A DNA stretch of 49,434 bases from Verrucomicrobiales bacterium (GTDB lineage Bacteria; Verrucomicrobiota; Verrucomicrobiia; Verrucomicrobiales; DEV007). Positions within the stretch are counted from its first letter, which is position 1. Every line of letters starts with the position of its first letter. The notes beneath the pieces are model-generated. The model was not told the origin of the DNA. It searched no databases and was given only the letters and a program-made list of their open reading frames with translations. The DNA lies in NCBI GenBank assembly GCA_028281705.1, contig JANQJH010000538.1:1-49434 (forward strand), in the 5' to 3' direction. The position numbers and the translations under genes were made by a program. This document shows positions 27,610-36,411 of the stretch, one piece after another.

Positions 27610-29313
27610 ATGATCCTCCGTTGCCTTTTTCTGAGTCTCCTGGCCTGCCTCACGACCGTTCACGCCAGTTCTGAACCCGCCTTCAAAGTTCCCAATTTCG
27701 CGCTCCTTGACCATCAAGGCCGATATCACGAACTGGACTACTACTGCAGCATGCCCGACACCAAGGGCGTCGTCTTCTTCATTCAGGGAAACGGCTGCCC
27801 GCTCGTCCGGAAACGCCTTCCCGAACTCAAGCGCTTTCGTGAGACATACGAGAAGCAGGGAATCGTGTTCGTCATGCTCAATGCCAATCTCCAGGACAGC
27901 CGCGAGGACATCCAGGAAGAGGCCGAATCCTTCGGCATCGAGTTTCCCATCCTCATGGACGAAAGCCAAGCCGTGGCTCACGCGCTCAAGCTGACACGCA
28001 CGGCCGAGGTCCTGGTCATCAATGCCAAGAACCAGGAACTCTTTTATCGAGGCGCCATCGACGATCGGCTCAGCTATCAAAAGGAAAAACCCGAGGCATC
28101 CCAACACTATCTCAAGGTCGCCTTGGATACGCTGATCGGAGGAATCAAGCCCGAGATCAAGGTCACGAAAGCGCCGGGCTGTAAGATCACCCTCGAGGAT
28201 TCCGATAGTGAACTTTCCTACAGCGAAGACATCGCCCCCATCCTCAAGAAACGCTGCGTCACCTGCCATTCCAAGGGCGGCATCGGTCCCTTTGCCATGT
28301 CGAGCTACGGCAAAGTCAAAGGCTGGTCGGACATGATTGAAGAGGTCGTTCTCACTCGGCAGATGCCGCCCTGGCACGCTGACCCGCATATCGGTACCTT
28401 CAAGGACGACCAAGGCCTGACGCCCGGGGAAACGCGGCAGCTCTTGGCTTGGGTTCGGGCGGGATTGCCCCGGGGCGAGGGAGCCGATCCGCTCGAGGGC
28501 TACCAGCCCGAGCGCGTCGAGTGGCGGCTCGGCACGCCGGATCACGTCCTGGAGTTACCGCTGCAGAAGATTCCGGCAGAGGGGGTGATCGACTATCGCT
28601 ATGTGCACCTGGAATCGCCCTTCGACGAGGATGTCTGGCTGCGCGGCATCGAAGTAAACCCGGACAACCGGCAGGCCCTCCACCACGTCGTGGTCACGGG
28701 ACGCCCCAAGGGCTCGAAGAGGCGCGGCGGGGGAAAATGGTTCACTGGTTACGCCCCGGGCACCGCTGCATGGCCGACGCCTGAAGGAACCGGGATCAAG
28801 CTTCCCAAAAATTACGTCCTGAGATTCCAACTCCACTACACCACGACCGGCAAAGAGGAGACGGATGCGACCAAGATTGGATTCTACCTCAGTAAAGAGC
28901 CTCCCGCGAAAGAACTTCGTACCGAGGTCGTCATCCATGGTCGATTCCGCATCCCACCGCAGACCATGGAGCATCCCGAGAGTCACGAGACTCACATTCG
29001 GCACGACATCACGGTCTACGGCATGAATCCCCACATGCACTACCGCGGCAAGCGCATGAGCTTCCACACCGTGTTGCCCGATGGCACGGAGCACGATGTC
29101 CTCTCCGTTCCCAATTACAACTTCAACTGGCAGCGGACCTACGCTCTAGCAGAACCTCTACGCCTCCCCAAGGGATCAAAGATGGTCGTGCGCAATGCCT
29201 GGGACAATTCCTCACTCAATCCGCACAACCCGGATCCCACCCGCACCGTCACTTGGGGAGAACAAACGTTCCAGGAGATGTTCTTCGCCACCTACAGCTA
29301 CACCATCGACTAA
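27610..29313 (+). CDS. redoxin - cytochrome c - copper monooxygenase-like fusion
   Basis: 567 aa from ATG 27610, which begins a signal peptide (MILRCLFLSLLACLTTVHA); an in-frame ATG at 27565 overlaps the upstream stop codon (ATGA) and could be used instead. Domains: thioredoxin-fold redoxin about 22-185 with a single conserved Cys in GNGCPLVRKRLPEL; a cytochrome c segment with CVTCH at about 216 followed by GPFAMSSYGKVKGWS and RQMPPWHADP; then a region resembling the type II copper ascorbate-dependent monooxygenase fold, with His-His in QALHHVVVTG near 357 and H-x-H-type NPHMHYRG near 475. Such fusions recur in PVC and Bacteroidota genomes. Predicted periplasmic; the oxidised substrate is unknown. 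Confidence 0.83.
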   Translation: MILRCLFLSLLACLTTVHASSEPAFKVPNFALLDHQGRYHELDYYCSMPDTKGVVFFIQGNGCPLVRKRLPELKRFRETYEKQGIVFVMLNANLQDSREDIQEEAESFGIEFPILMDESQAVAHALKLTRTAEVLVINAKNQELFYRGAIDDRLSYQKEKPEASQHYLKVALDTLIGGIKPEIKVTKAPGCKITLEDSDSELSYSEDIAPILKKRCVTCHSKGGIGPFAMSSYGKVKGWSDMIEEVVLTRQMPPWHADPHIGTFKDDQGLTPGETRQLLAWVRAGLPRGEGADPLEGYQPERVEWRLGTPDHVLELPLQKIPAEGVIDYRYVHLESPFDEDVWLRGIEVNPDNRQALHHVVVTGRPKGSKRRGGGKWFTGYAPGTAAWPTPEGTGIKLPKNYVLRFQLHYTTTGKEETDATKIGFYLSKEPPAKELRTEVVIHGRFRIPPQTMEHPESHETHIRHDITVYGMNPHMHYRGKRMSFHTVLPDGTEHDVLSVPNYNFNWQRTYALAEPLRLPKGSKMVVRNAWDNSSLNPHNPDPTRTVTWGEQTFQEMFFATYSYTID

Positions 29314-29491
29314 CACCCCAAAGTGATGCGGACACTCTTGTCCGCCATGTCTGCGTCCTTAGTTGCCGGAGTGCATCTCCAAGATGGAACCCCTCCAAAT
29401 GACCGAGGGACTGAAGTCTCTGCCACATTCTGGGAAAGTGGCAGGGGCCACTGTGAAAGCCGGGCTAAGATCCGTAGCCGATCGATCCAAT
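29314..29491. repeat. convergent intergenic region with two perfect hairpins
   Basis: This spacer between the convergent monooxygenase-like gene and folE2 holds two perfect 7-bp hairpins: gcggaca-ctct-tgtccgc (29328-29345) and ctgccac...gtggcag (29420-29444, 11-base loop). Neither is followed by a U-tract on either strand, so they may be bidirectional Rho-dependent or RNA-end structures, or members of a dispersed palindrome family. No gene is visible. Confidence 0.6.
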
Positions 29492-30271
29492 CTACCCTCC
29501 GACCACAACGGCAAAAGCGTTGTGATTGTGGATCGACTCGAAATTCTCGCCTTCAATGCGATACCCCTTGATGCCGGGCATGTCCCGCATCCGCATGGCC
29601 ACGTTGCGAACCAGATCCTCCACGAAGACCGGGTTGTCATAGGCCTGCTCGGTCACGACCTTTTCATCCGGCCGTTTGAGCACGCTGTAGAGTTCGGAAC
29701 TCGCGCAGGCTTCCACCAACCGGATCAATTCCTGGACTGAAGGCAGCCCCTCGTCGCCGGCGATCGTGAGCACCACTTCGCCGCGCTGGTTGTGCGCTCC
29801 TCGCTCCGAGATGTTGCGCGAGCAGGGGCACAGCGTGGTCACGGGAACACGGACGCCCAGATGAATCGTCGTCTCACCATCTTCCTGGACCCCTTCGAGA
29901 AGCACGGTGTAGTCCATCTTGCCCGTGGCCTTGCTCGCCGGCGCCTCTTTGGTGATAAAGAACGGGAATTCCAGGCGCAGCGTCGCCGCGGCGGACTCCA
30001 GCCGGCGGGCCATGGTATCGAGCACCTTGGGCAAACCTGCCACGGAAATGGCCTCCGCCTCCTCCGACAAGAGGGTGACGAAGCGGCTCATGTGCGTTCC
30101 CCGGACATCCGGGGAGAGCGCCACCGACATGCCCACACGAGCAATCGTCGACTGAGGCTCATCCTCGCCATCTTGAAACTGAATCGGATGATTCAGGTCC
30201 CGAATGCCGACGCGATGGATTGGGATCATCCGGCCGTCGGGTTCATTCTGGGTGTCTTCCAGCTTGTCCAT
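29492..30271 (-). CDS. folE2: GTP cyclohydrolase I type B (FolE2)
   Basis: 259 aa from ATG 30271; longer frames upstream cross a terminator-like hairpin. FolE2 converts GTP to 7,8-dihydroneopterin triphosphate, the first step of folate (and queuosine) synthesis, in the cytoplasm. Family marks are DVRGTHMSRFVTLL near 55-68, the metal/active-site cysteine in CPCS (148-151), a conserved RGAHNQRG, and the C-terminal NHNAFA. Type B enzymes work with metals other than zinc and in several bacteria replace FolE under zinc limitation. It lies downstream of rpmG and rpsR on the same strand. Confidence 0.95.
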   Translation of the reverse strand: MDKLEDTQNEPDGRMIPIHRVGIRDLNHPIQFQDGEDEPQSTIARVGMSVALSPDVRGTHMSRFVTLLSEEAEAISVAGLPKVLDTMARRLESAAATLRLEFPFFITKEAPASKATGKMDYTVLLEGVQEDGETTIHLGVRVPVTTLCPCSRNISERGAHNQRGEVVLTIAGDEGLPSVQELIRLVEACASSELYSVLKRPDEKVVTEQAYDNPVFVEDLVRNVAMRMRDMPGIKGYRIEGENFESIHNHNAFAVVVGG

Positions 30272-30281
30272 GAAACGTGAA

Positions 30282-30309
30282 AAGCCTGTCCGTTGCTGAC
30301 GGCAGGCTT
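30282..30309 (-). terminator. intrinsic terminator-like hairpin after rpsR
   Basis: On the minus strand an 11-bp stem with one bulged base (aagcctgccgt paired with acggacaggctt, five-base loop) is followed by TTTTC. It lies 48 bases after the rpsR stop and just before folE2, so it may separate or attenuate folE2 from the ribosomal genes. Confidence 0.55.
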
Positions 30310-30357
30310 CTTCTTGTACCGCCATGCAGGCGGAAACGTCTCGGAGCGATTGCAAGG

Positions 30358-30597
30358 TTACGGGAGAAGATTGATCGCCCGGGCACGCTTGATTTCCCGA
30401 GTGATCTTGCGGTGCAACTTCGCGGAAACACCAGTCACGCGACGAGGCAAAATGCGTCCGGTCTCCGTGGTAAACTTCGCCAGCAGTTCGGGGTCCTTGT
30501 AGGATACGTTGGGGACGGGCAAATCGAGACGCCGCCGGGGCATCTTGCGGTTTGCACGACGAAGGTTTGCCAATCGTTGCCTGGTCTTGGGTTCCAT
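30358..30597 (-). CDS. rpsR: 30S ribosomal protein S18
   Basis: 79 aa. The sequence YKDPELLAKF followed by TTETGRILPRRVTGVSAKLH and RKITREIKRARAINLLP is unmistakable for S18, a small-subunit protein that pairs with S6 at the platform. It contains no cysteine, so it is the zinc-free form. Genes rpsF and ssb, the usual neighbours, are absent; instead rpmG lies 49 bases upstream and folE2 downstream. Confidence 0.96.
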   Translation of the reverse strand: MEPKTRQRLANLRRANRKMPRRRLDLPVPNVSYKDPELLAKFTTETGRILPRRVTGVSAKLHRKITREIKRARAINLLP

Positions 30598-30646
30598 AAT
30601 CTATTCTTGAAAAATGAGCTGAGAGAGGCCGAATGCGTTTGCTTGC

Positions 30647-30820
30647 TTAGCGCTTCTCGCGATGAAGCGTCCGGCGTTTGAGGAAAGGGTTGAATTTCAC
30701 CTTTTCCAAACGACCCGGCGTGCGGAGACTCTTCTTGTTGCGGGTCGTCACGTACTGTGAGGCCTGTTTCCCTTCAGCACGTGCTTCCGTGCACTCTAGA
30801 ATGATGACGTCTCTTGGCAT
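30647..30820 (-). CDS. rpmG: 50S ribosomal protein L33
   Basis: 57 aa from ATG 30820. The phrases MPRDVIILECTEARAEG, QYVTTRNKKSLRTPGRLE and KFNPFLKRRTLHRE match L33 of the large subunit. Only one cysteine (Cys10) is present instead of the two CxxC pairs of zinc-binding L33, so this is the zinc-independent form. An A7 tract (30861-30867; T7 on the coding strand) lies about 40 bases upstream. Probably transcribed with rpsR. Confidence 0.95.
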   Translation of the reverse strand: MPRDVIILECTEARAEGKQASQYVTTRNKKSLRTPGRLEKVKFNPFLKRRTLHREKR

Positions 30821-30894
30821 AGCGGACGGGACACTAGGAGGAAACCCTACACCTGCAACCAAAAAAATCAGCTGCCTTTCCTCCTCATTCGCCG

Positions 30895-31368
30895 CTATTT
30901 GGCGAAGAGCTGCCCGGGATCCCGGAAACTTTTGAATTCCAGTGCATTTCCCGAGGGATCGAGGAAAAAAAGCGTCGCCTGTTCCCCCACCTCCCCCTCG
31001 AAGCGGAGATAGGGCTCGATGAGAAATTGGACGTTTTTCTCCCGCAGTCGGTCCGCCAGGGCGTGCCAGGCTTCCCACTCGAGGACGACCCCGTAGTGCG
31101 GCACCGGCACCTCGTGCCCATCCACGGGATTGGAGGCCCGTTTCCCCGCGGATTCCGCCGCCTGATGAATGACGAACTGATGCCCGAAGAAGTTGAAATC
31201 GACCCATTTCTCAGTCGATCGCCCCTCGACACACCCCAGGACGTCGGCGTAGAAGGCACGCGATTCCTCCACATCGGCCACCGGAACGGCGACGTGGAAT
31301 GGGGCTAATCCAGCGCTTCGGGGACCGGGACTCGCGCTGCCTTGGACATCAGATTCACAGGTTTTCAT
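30895..31368 (-). CDS. VOC (glyoxalase/dioxygenase) family protein
   Basis: 157 aa. A paired beta-alpha-beta-beta-beta fold typical of glyoxalase/bleomycin-resistance/dioxygenase proteins: [22 protein letters not shown], then [28 protein letters not shown], and [19 protein letters not shown]. His in FHVAV, His in HYGVV and the Glu in ALEFK are the expected metal ligands. Substrate unknown. A small perfect hairpin (ttcgcc/ggcgaa, 30888-30906) overlaps its stop codon. Confidence 0.88.
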   Translation of the reverse strand: MKTCESDVQGSASPGPRSAGLAPFHVAVPVADVEESRAFYADVLGCVEGRSTEKWVDFNFFGHQFVIHQAAESAGKRASNPVDGHEVPVPHYGVVLEWEAWHALADRLREKNVQFLIEPYLRFEGEVGEQATLFFLDPSGNALEFKSFRDPGQLFAK

Positions 31369-31482
31369 GGCTCTTCGGCGGACACATCATGAAATACCTG
31401 CCCCAGAGGTCGATCGAAAACCTGGGCGAACCGGGCGAAAAACGGCCGGCTGGGGACGATCGAGGGCTCACTCCGCGAGTTC

Positions 31483-32574
31483 TCAATGCCTCCCCTCCCC
31501 CGACACGCGGCTTCCCGCCGTCACGGAGCCCCCAGCCACATTGAAAACTTCAAATTCCAGCCCGGACGACTGCGGCAACCACTGGAGGGACGTCGTGGTG
31601 ATCAGGATCTGGCTCTCCGGCGGCAGTGCCCGCGTGAGCGACTCCCGCCGCCGCGGATCGAGTTCCCCGAAAATGTCGTCCACGAGAAGAATCGGCAGAC
31701 AGGCCCGCTGCGCCCTCAGAAGCTCGAGCTGTCCCAGCTTCAGGGCCAGGGCGATGGTCCGCTGCTGACCTTCGGAGGCAAACCGGTTCGCCGGACGCCC
31801 GTTGATCGCCACCTCGACGTCGTCGCGATGGGGCCCCGCCGTCGTCGTCCCCCGCCGCAAGTCGCGTTCCCGCGATTCCTCGAGGGTTTGGGCGAAGTCA
31901 TCCGCAGAGCCCGGTGCATAGGTCAAGCTCAGGTCCTCGGCATCGCCGCCGATCGTTCGCTGGGCTTCTCTCACCGATACATCGAGCGCTTCGACCAGCT
32001 GGCGGCGAAGCGCCATGACTTCGTTCCCGTGTTCGACCAACACCGCCGTGTAGGCGTCAATGTGGGACCACTGAGGCCGATGGTTCTCCTTCAAGAGTTC
32101 GTTGCGGGAGCGCAAGGCCCGCTCATAAGAACGCACGGCGGAACGATAGCCCGGGTAGAGCTGAGCCGCCTGAAAGTCCAAGTAGCGCCGCCGCCGACCG
32201 CCGCTTCCCGTGATGAGAGCCAGATCGTCATTGCCCATCCAGACGACGAGACCGCTATGCTCCAGGTAATCGCGTCCCCGGGAAATCTCATTCTCACGAT
32301 GATAGAGTTTCCGGCGCCGCCGCACTTCATTGACGAGCTGTAACTCCTGCCCGGCCCACGAACCCGAGAGACCAAAGCCACTCTGATCAAACTGAATCAG
32401 GTCATTGAGTGACTGCGTCCGTGGAGACTGCAGCCGAAGCAAGACACACACGGCCTCGAGAATCGAGGTCTTCCCCTGAGCATTGCCGCCGATGAAAGCT
32501 GTCATGCCCGGGTTCAAGTCTAACCGAAGACTATCAAAGCAACGAAATTGACTCAGCTTCAGCGAGCTCAGCAT
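31483..32574 (-). CDS. recF: DNA replication and repair protein RecF
   Basis: 363 aa from ATG 32574 (MLSSLKLSQFRCFDSL, the usual RecF start); an upstream in-frame start adds a non-conserved leader. RecF is an SMC-like ATPase that loads RecA at single-strand gaps with RecO and RecR. Walker A is GGNAQGKT (29-36), the ABC signature region ASEGQQRTIALALKL, and Walker B LLVDDIFGELDPRRR. Length fits the family. dnaA, dnaN and gyrB, its common neighbours, are not present. Confidence 0.94.
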   Translation of the reverse strand: MLSSLKLSQFRCFDSLRLDLNPGMTAFIGGNAQGKTSILEAVCVLLRLQSPRTQSLNDLIQFDQSGFGLSGSWAGQELQLVNEVRRRRKLYHRENEISRGRDYLEHSGLVVWMGNDDLALITGSGGRRRRYLDFQAAQLYPGYRSAVRSYERALRSRNELLKENHRPQWSHIDAYTAVLVEHGNEVMALRRQLVEALDVSVREAQRTIGGDAEDLSLTYAPGSADDFAQTLEESRERDLRRGTTTAGPHRDDVEVAINGRPANRFASEGQQRTIALALKLGQLELLRAQRACLPILLVDDIFGELDPRRRESLTRALPPESQILITTTSLQWLPQSSGLEFEVFNVAGGSVTAGSRVSGEGRH

Positions 32575-32656
32575 GATCCGAGCCAACGCCACGGCGTGCC
32601 TCTGAGCAAGCTCCATTTGCGGGAATTGCCCGCGGATCCCGGGCGGCATCCATCCT

Positions 32657-33295
32657 TCAACCGGTTCCCAAAGGAACTCCAAAAGAGAGGATACCGGCGA
32701 TGGCTACGAGGGTCAGCGCGGCTAAGACGCCGTAGGGGATCCATCCAAGGCTCCGCTCACGGTAAATCCAACGCTGCACCGGATAGCCCATGAGACAGGC
32801 GACCAAACCCAATCCGGCAATGGCAATCCCATGAACCATCGCCGGCTCACCGAAGGCTCGATGGAGGTCATTGTGCGCCCCGGAGACGAGAAAGGGAAAG
32901 GCGGCATTCGCGATATCGGCCAACGGTACGATGTAGCCCCAGACAAAAACCGTGGACCGGCACCACAACGGCAGAAACCTCCCCAGCAAGGGAGCGAGCA
33001 CGGCAACCGTCAGGGCCACCACAAGCCACAGCACATACGGTGCGATCGAAATGGCGAATGGCGAGTAGTCGACGCCGAGCGGAAATTCGTAACTAACGTG
33101 CCCCCAAAGTTCACCGTCCGGCACCCAGACAAACTCCGTCACCCGGCCACCCTGCCGGATCACGGCCCAGGCGTGAGCCTTCTCGTGGACATAGGTCACG
33201 GCCAGAGCCCCAGGCACGAGAAGAAGCAAATGCCAGAGTTGAAACCTGGCAAATCGCCAGATTTCACTACATATGGATGACAGACGAGCGATCAC
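32657..33295 (-). CDS. membrane HExxH metallopeptidase-like protein
   Basis: 212 aa from a GTG at 33295, the only reasonable start, 8 bases after the upstream permease gene. The zinc-protease motif HEKAH lies at 37-41 inside the first hydrophobic region (LLLLVPGALAVTYVHEKAHA), followed by several more transmembrane segments (APYVLWLVVALTVAVLAPLL, YIVPLADIANAAFPFLV, GIAIAGLGLVACLMGYP). This placement resembles M50/site-2-protease-like intramembrane enzymes, though I do not see a complete second metal-ligand motif. A role in regulated membrane proteolysis is inferred only. Confidence 0.65.
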   Translation of the reverse strand: MIARLSSICSEIWRFARFQLWHLLLLVPGALAVTYVHEKAHAWAVIRQGGRVTEFVWVPDGELWGHVSYEFPLGVDYSPFAISIAPYVLWLVVALTVAVLAPLLGRFLPLWCRSTVFVWGYIVPLADIANAAFPFLVSGAHNDLHRAFGEPAMVHGIAIAGLGLVACLMGYPVQRWIYRERSLGWIPYGVLAALTLVAIAGILSFGVPLGTG

Positions 33296-33303
33296 CCGCT
33301 ACG

Positions 33304-34686
33304 CTAGGCCAGGGGAAGGAGATAGGAAATAATCACGGTCTGGATGAGCCCCACCACCGCGATGATGGCCAACAAGACGGTCCATGTCTTCAAGGTCTGC
33401 TTCTCGGAAAACCCGCTCATGCGCCCCACAACCCAGAATCCGCTATCATTCATCCAGGAAACGAAGAGCGACCCGAACCCGGTCGCCATGTAAATGTAGA
33501 TGGGATGAAATCCGAGTTCCGTCTGACTCACCACCCCGGCCATCATGCTTGACGTCGTGATCATGGCCACCGTTCCCGATCCCTGAGCGATCTTCATCAC
33601 CGCCGCCACCACCCAGGCCAAAAGGATCAGCCCGCGGCCGTCGGCGGACATCTGTTGGATGGTTTCCTTGATTCCGCTGTGGCCGATCATGGCCCCGAAG
33701 GCGCCACCGGCACTCGTGATCAGGATGATGACTCCGGCGGTCTGCAGGGCATCGTTGATGAAGCCCTCCAAGGCTTCCCGGTCCCGGCCGAGTTTCCGGA
33801 CGACCAACCCGACGGAAAGCAGGGCGCCCACGAGCAGAGCGACGTTCTTGTTTCCTAAGAACGCTAGAGTCTGGTACCAGCCGGTTGTCTCATCCGGTCC
33901 CAGGGCGTCGATGATCGAGACCGACGTCACCAGGGCAACCGGAAGCACCACAGGCAAGATCGCCAGCCAAAACGGGGGAAGCCCCTCTTCGGAGAAACTC
34001 GCTTCCCCCTGGGCCCCATCTCCACCCGGCGAAACCGGAAATCGATTGTCGAGCCGCTTCGATACCAGCAGGGCGACAAACGCTGGGAAAAGACCCATGA
34101 GTGTTCCCCCCAGGATGGCTGCGCCGAGAGAGAGTTCGTAGCGCTCCGCCATCAACAAGGGTCCAGGGGTCGGCGGCACCACGGAGTGGGTGATGACACC
34201 TCCACCGGCCATCGCCATGACAAAAAACACGTAGTTCTTCCCCACCCGGCGGGCCAGAGCACGCGCCAGCGGGATGAGGAGGAAAAACACCGTATCGAAA
34301 AAGACCGGCACCGAGAGGACAAAGCCACTGAGGAGCATGGCCACCCCGGCGCGTTTCTCGCCCAGCACAGCGACAAAACGGAGCACGATCTTGTCCGCCG
34401 CCCCGCTCTCCGTCAGGCAGATCCCAATGACCGCGGCCAAGGCGATGACGAAGGCGATCTTTCCCGCCAACACGCCCATCTCCTGCAAGGGCGTTTCCAC
34501 CGCCTTGATCCAGTGACTCCCCTCCCCCGGCAAGCTCTCAGAGAGCATGCCCACCACAATGCCAGTGACGAGCAAGGCAAAGAAGGGATGCAGGCGGCAC
34601 TTGGTGATCAAGAGAATGACCAAGAGAATCCCCAGGCCGAGGATGGCCAGAGGAGGTAACTGAAATGCGGCAACGACGAATGTCAT
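33304..34686 (-). CDS. GntP family gluconate/sugar-acid permease
   Basis: 460 aa with about 12-14 hydrophobic helices. Family marks: ILLVILLITKCRLHPFFALL near 20-40, GICLTESGAADKI, FVLSVPVFFDTVFFLLIPLA, and the TPGPLLMAE loop. GntP proteins import gluconate and related sugar acids with protons through the plasma membrane. The glycerol-facilitator gene ends 19 bases upstream on the same strand, so the two transporters are likely co-expressed. The exact substrate is not decided by sequence. Confidence 0.9.
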   Translation of the reverse strand: MTFVVAAFQLPPLAILGLGILLVILLITKCRLHPFFALLVTGIVVGMLSESLPGEGSHWIKAVETPLQEMGVLAGKIAFVIALAAVIGICLTESGAADKIVLRFVAVLGEKRAGVAMLLSGFVLSVPVFFDTVFFLLIPLARALARRVGKNYVFFVMAMAGGGVITHSVVPPTPGPLLMAERYELSLGAAILGGTLMGLFPAFVALLVSKRLDNRFPVSPGGDGAQGEASFSEEGLPPFWLAILPVVLPVALVTSVSIIDALGPDETTGWYQTLAFLGNKNVALLVGALLSVGLVVRKLGRDREALEGFINDALQTAGVIILITSAGGAFGAMIGHSGIKETIQQMSADGRGLILLAWVVAAVMKIAQGSGTVAMITTSSMMAGVVSQTELGFHPIYIYMATGFGSLFVSWMNDSGFWVVGRMSGFSEKQTLKTWTVLLAIIAVVGLIQTVIISYLLPLA

Positions 34687-34705
34687 GCGGTGTCGCTCCT
34701 ACTTG

Positions 34706-35503
34706 TTAGGATTCCGCCGTTGCCGGTTTGAGCAATGCCAGCCCCGCGATGATGCCCACCACGATGGAGCCGACCCAGAAATAGGCATCGGCGAGGCCCC
34801 TGAAAACCGCGACATAGAAGAGCCCGCCATACAACCCGCCAAGTGCCGGCCCGATCACCGGCACCCAAGCGTATTCCCAATTCGAACTCCCTTTTCCGGG
34901 AATGGGCAGGATGGCGTGCGCGATCCGTGGCCCGAGATCCCTCGCCGGATTGATGGCGTAGCCCGTGGTGCTCCCCAGAGAATTGCCGATCGCCATGACG
35001 AGCAGACCGACCACGAGTGGCTGTAGCCCTTGGGTAAAATTGTTTGCCCCAATGGCGAGTATCCCAAAGACCAACATGAACGTCCCGATGACTTCACTCA
35101 AGACGTTGGCCGGCGTATGCGGTACCGCGGGCCCGGTAGAGAAAACGCCTAACTTGGTCCCGGGATCATCCGTCTTGGCCCAGTGCGGCAGGTAGTGAAA
35201 GAACACCACCGTGGCCCCGATGATGGCGCCGATCATTTGCGCCGCGATGTAGCTGGCCACATTTTCCCAGGGAAAATCCCCTGCGATAGCCAATCCCAAA
35301 GTCACCGCCGGATTGAGATGCGCACCGCTAATGTCGCCCACGGCAAAAATCGCCAAGGCCACCGCCATGCCCCACCCGATGGTGCCAAGCAACCAGCCGG
35401 TCCCTTTGGCCAAGGTCCCGGTGAGAGAGCCCGAAGCGTTCACTCCGCAGCCCATGATGATCAGGATCATCGTGCCAACGATCTCTCCGACGAAAGCGTT
35501 CAT
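34706..35503 (-). CDS. glpF: glycerol uptake facilitator (MIP channel)
   Basis: 265 aa, six hydrophobic helices and both pore half-helices: HLNPAVT near 62-68 and AINPARD near 194-200. The Asp after the second NPA box (NPARD) is typical of glycerol facilitators rather than water-only aquaporins. Aquaglyceroporins pass glycerol and small polyols down their gradient. It is paired with the GntP gene just downstream. No glycerol kinase or dehydrogenase gene is in the window. Confidence 0.92.
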   Translation of the reverse strand: MNAFVGEIVGTMILIIMGCGVNASGSLTGTLAKGTGWLLGTIGWGMAVALAIFAVGDISGAHLNPAVTLGLAIAGDFPWENVASYIAAQMIGAIIGATVVFFHYLPHWAKTDDPGTKLGVFSTGPAVPHTPANVLSEVIGTFMLVFGILAIGANNFTQGLQPLVVGLLVMAIGNSLGSTTGYAINPARDLGPRIAHAILPIPGKGSSNWEYAWVPVIGPALGGLYGGLFYVAVFRGLADAYFWVGSIVVGIIAGLALLKPATAES

Positions 35504-35611
35504 AGCCGCTCATGCTGAAGGGCTTACCCGCCGTGCCGCAAGCGCGAAATGGCCCGCGCCGATAAAAGATCCAATCATCTCTGGCAGGCCGGCTCCACCT
35601 CTCAGCCTTGC

Positions 35612-36343
35612 TCAATCAGTCGAATCAACACTCCCATCTTTACGAGCTTCGATGACGATGTAGGGCGGCTTCATCGCGTTCCGATGCCGGCTCTCATGCA
35701 AGTCTCGAGGCTCCATCACATGCGTCACACGGCTTCCAGAGGAAACAATCGCGTTCAAGAGAGTAGAAATCGAATAGTGATAATCTGTCATGCGCAGCTC
35801 TTCGTCACCTGCCTTGAGAGATACTTGAAAAGCGCGCCCTTCATCGTGATAATCAAAGGGTTCGCCCGAGGCGTAGGTCGCTTGAAAATCGGAAAACACC
35901 TCACCCCGAAATGCCGGATGCGTTTCCACGATCACCAAGAGGCCCCCAGGTTTCAGCTTCGAGACAGCGCTCTTCAACGTGTCTTCAAAAATCTCTTTCG
36001 TAGAACTGCACACCAGCACTACTGACAGGACGACACAATCAAAGTGGTCATCGGGGATCTCAGAAAGATCGGCATCCACCGAAACGTTGTCATGGGCTGC
36101 GCAACGCTCTTTCGCCAGTGATACGAGTTCCTCATTAATGTCATAGAGGGACACGCTGCAACCCGCCTTGCCCAGGTGCTCCGCCAGTCGGCCGTGTCCG
36201 CAACCGAAGTCGAGCACCGAGTGGCAGCCCTTCTGCAAAATCTGCCGGACCACGATCCGATGGACCTCGGCCAGAGAATCTTCGTCGCAAGAGCCGTAGC
36301 CTGAACCGTCTGAATCCCACTCGATGACTTTCTGTTCTCCCAT
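35612..36343 (-). CDS. class I SAM-dependent methyltransferase
   Basis: 243 aa. Motif I is VLDFGCGHGRLAEHLGKAG, motif II region YDINEELVSLA, and motif III/IV FDCVVLSVVLVCSS, giving the standard Rossmann methyltransferase core at about 35-170. The C-terminal third (YHYSISTLLNAIVSSG, then PPYIVIEARK) is like small-molecule methyltransferases. Substrate unknown. It is divergent from the transport/signalling operon that begins at 36636. Confidence 0.88.
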   Translation of the reverse strand: MGEQKVIEWDSDGSGYGSCDEDSLAEVHRIVVRQILQKGCHSVLDFGCGHGRLAEHLGKAGCSVSLYDINEELVSLAKERCAAHDNVSVDADLSEIPDDHFDCVVLSVVLVCSSTKEIFEDTLKSAVSKLKPGGLLVIVETHPAFRGEVFSDFQATYASGEPFDYHDEGRAFQVSLKAGDEELRMTDYHYSISTLLNAIVSSGSRVTHVMEPRDLHESRHRNAMKPPYIVIEARKDGSVDSTD

Positions 36344-36411
36344 GACTCCGTATTTCCACCATTACAAAGTGTTTCCGCGAGGGTGACAAGGTGAAGCTCC
36401 CGGGCCGCCAC

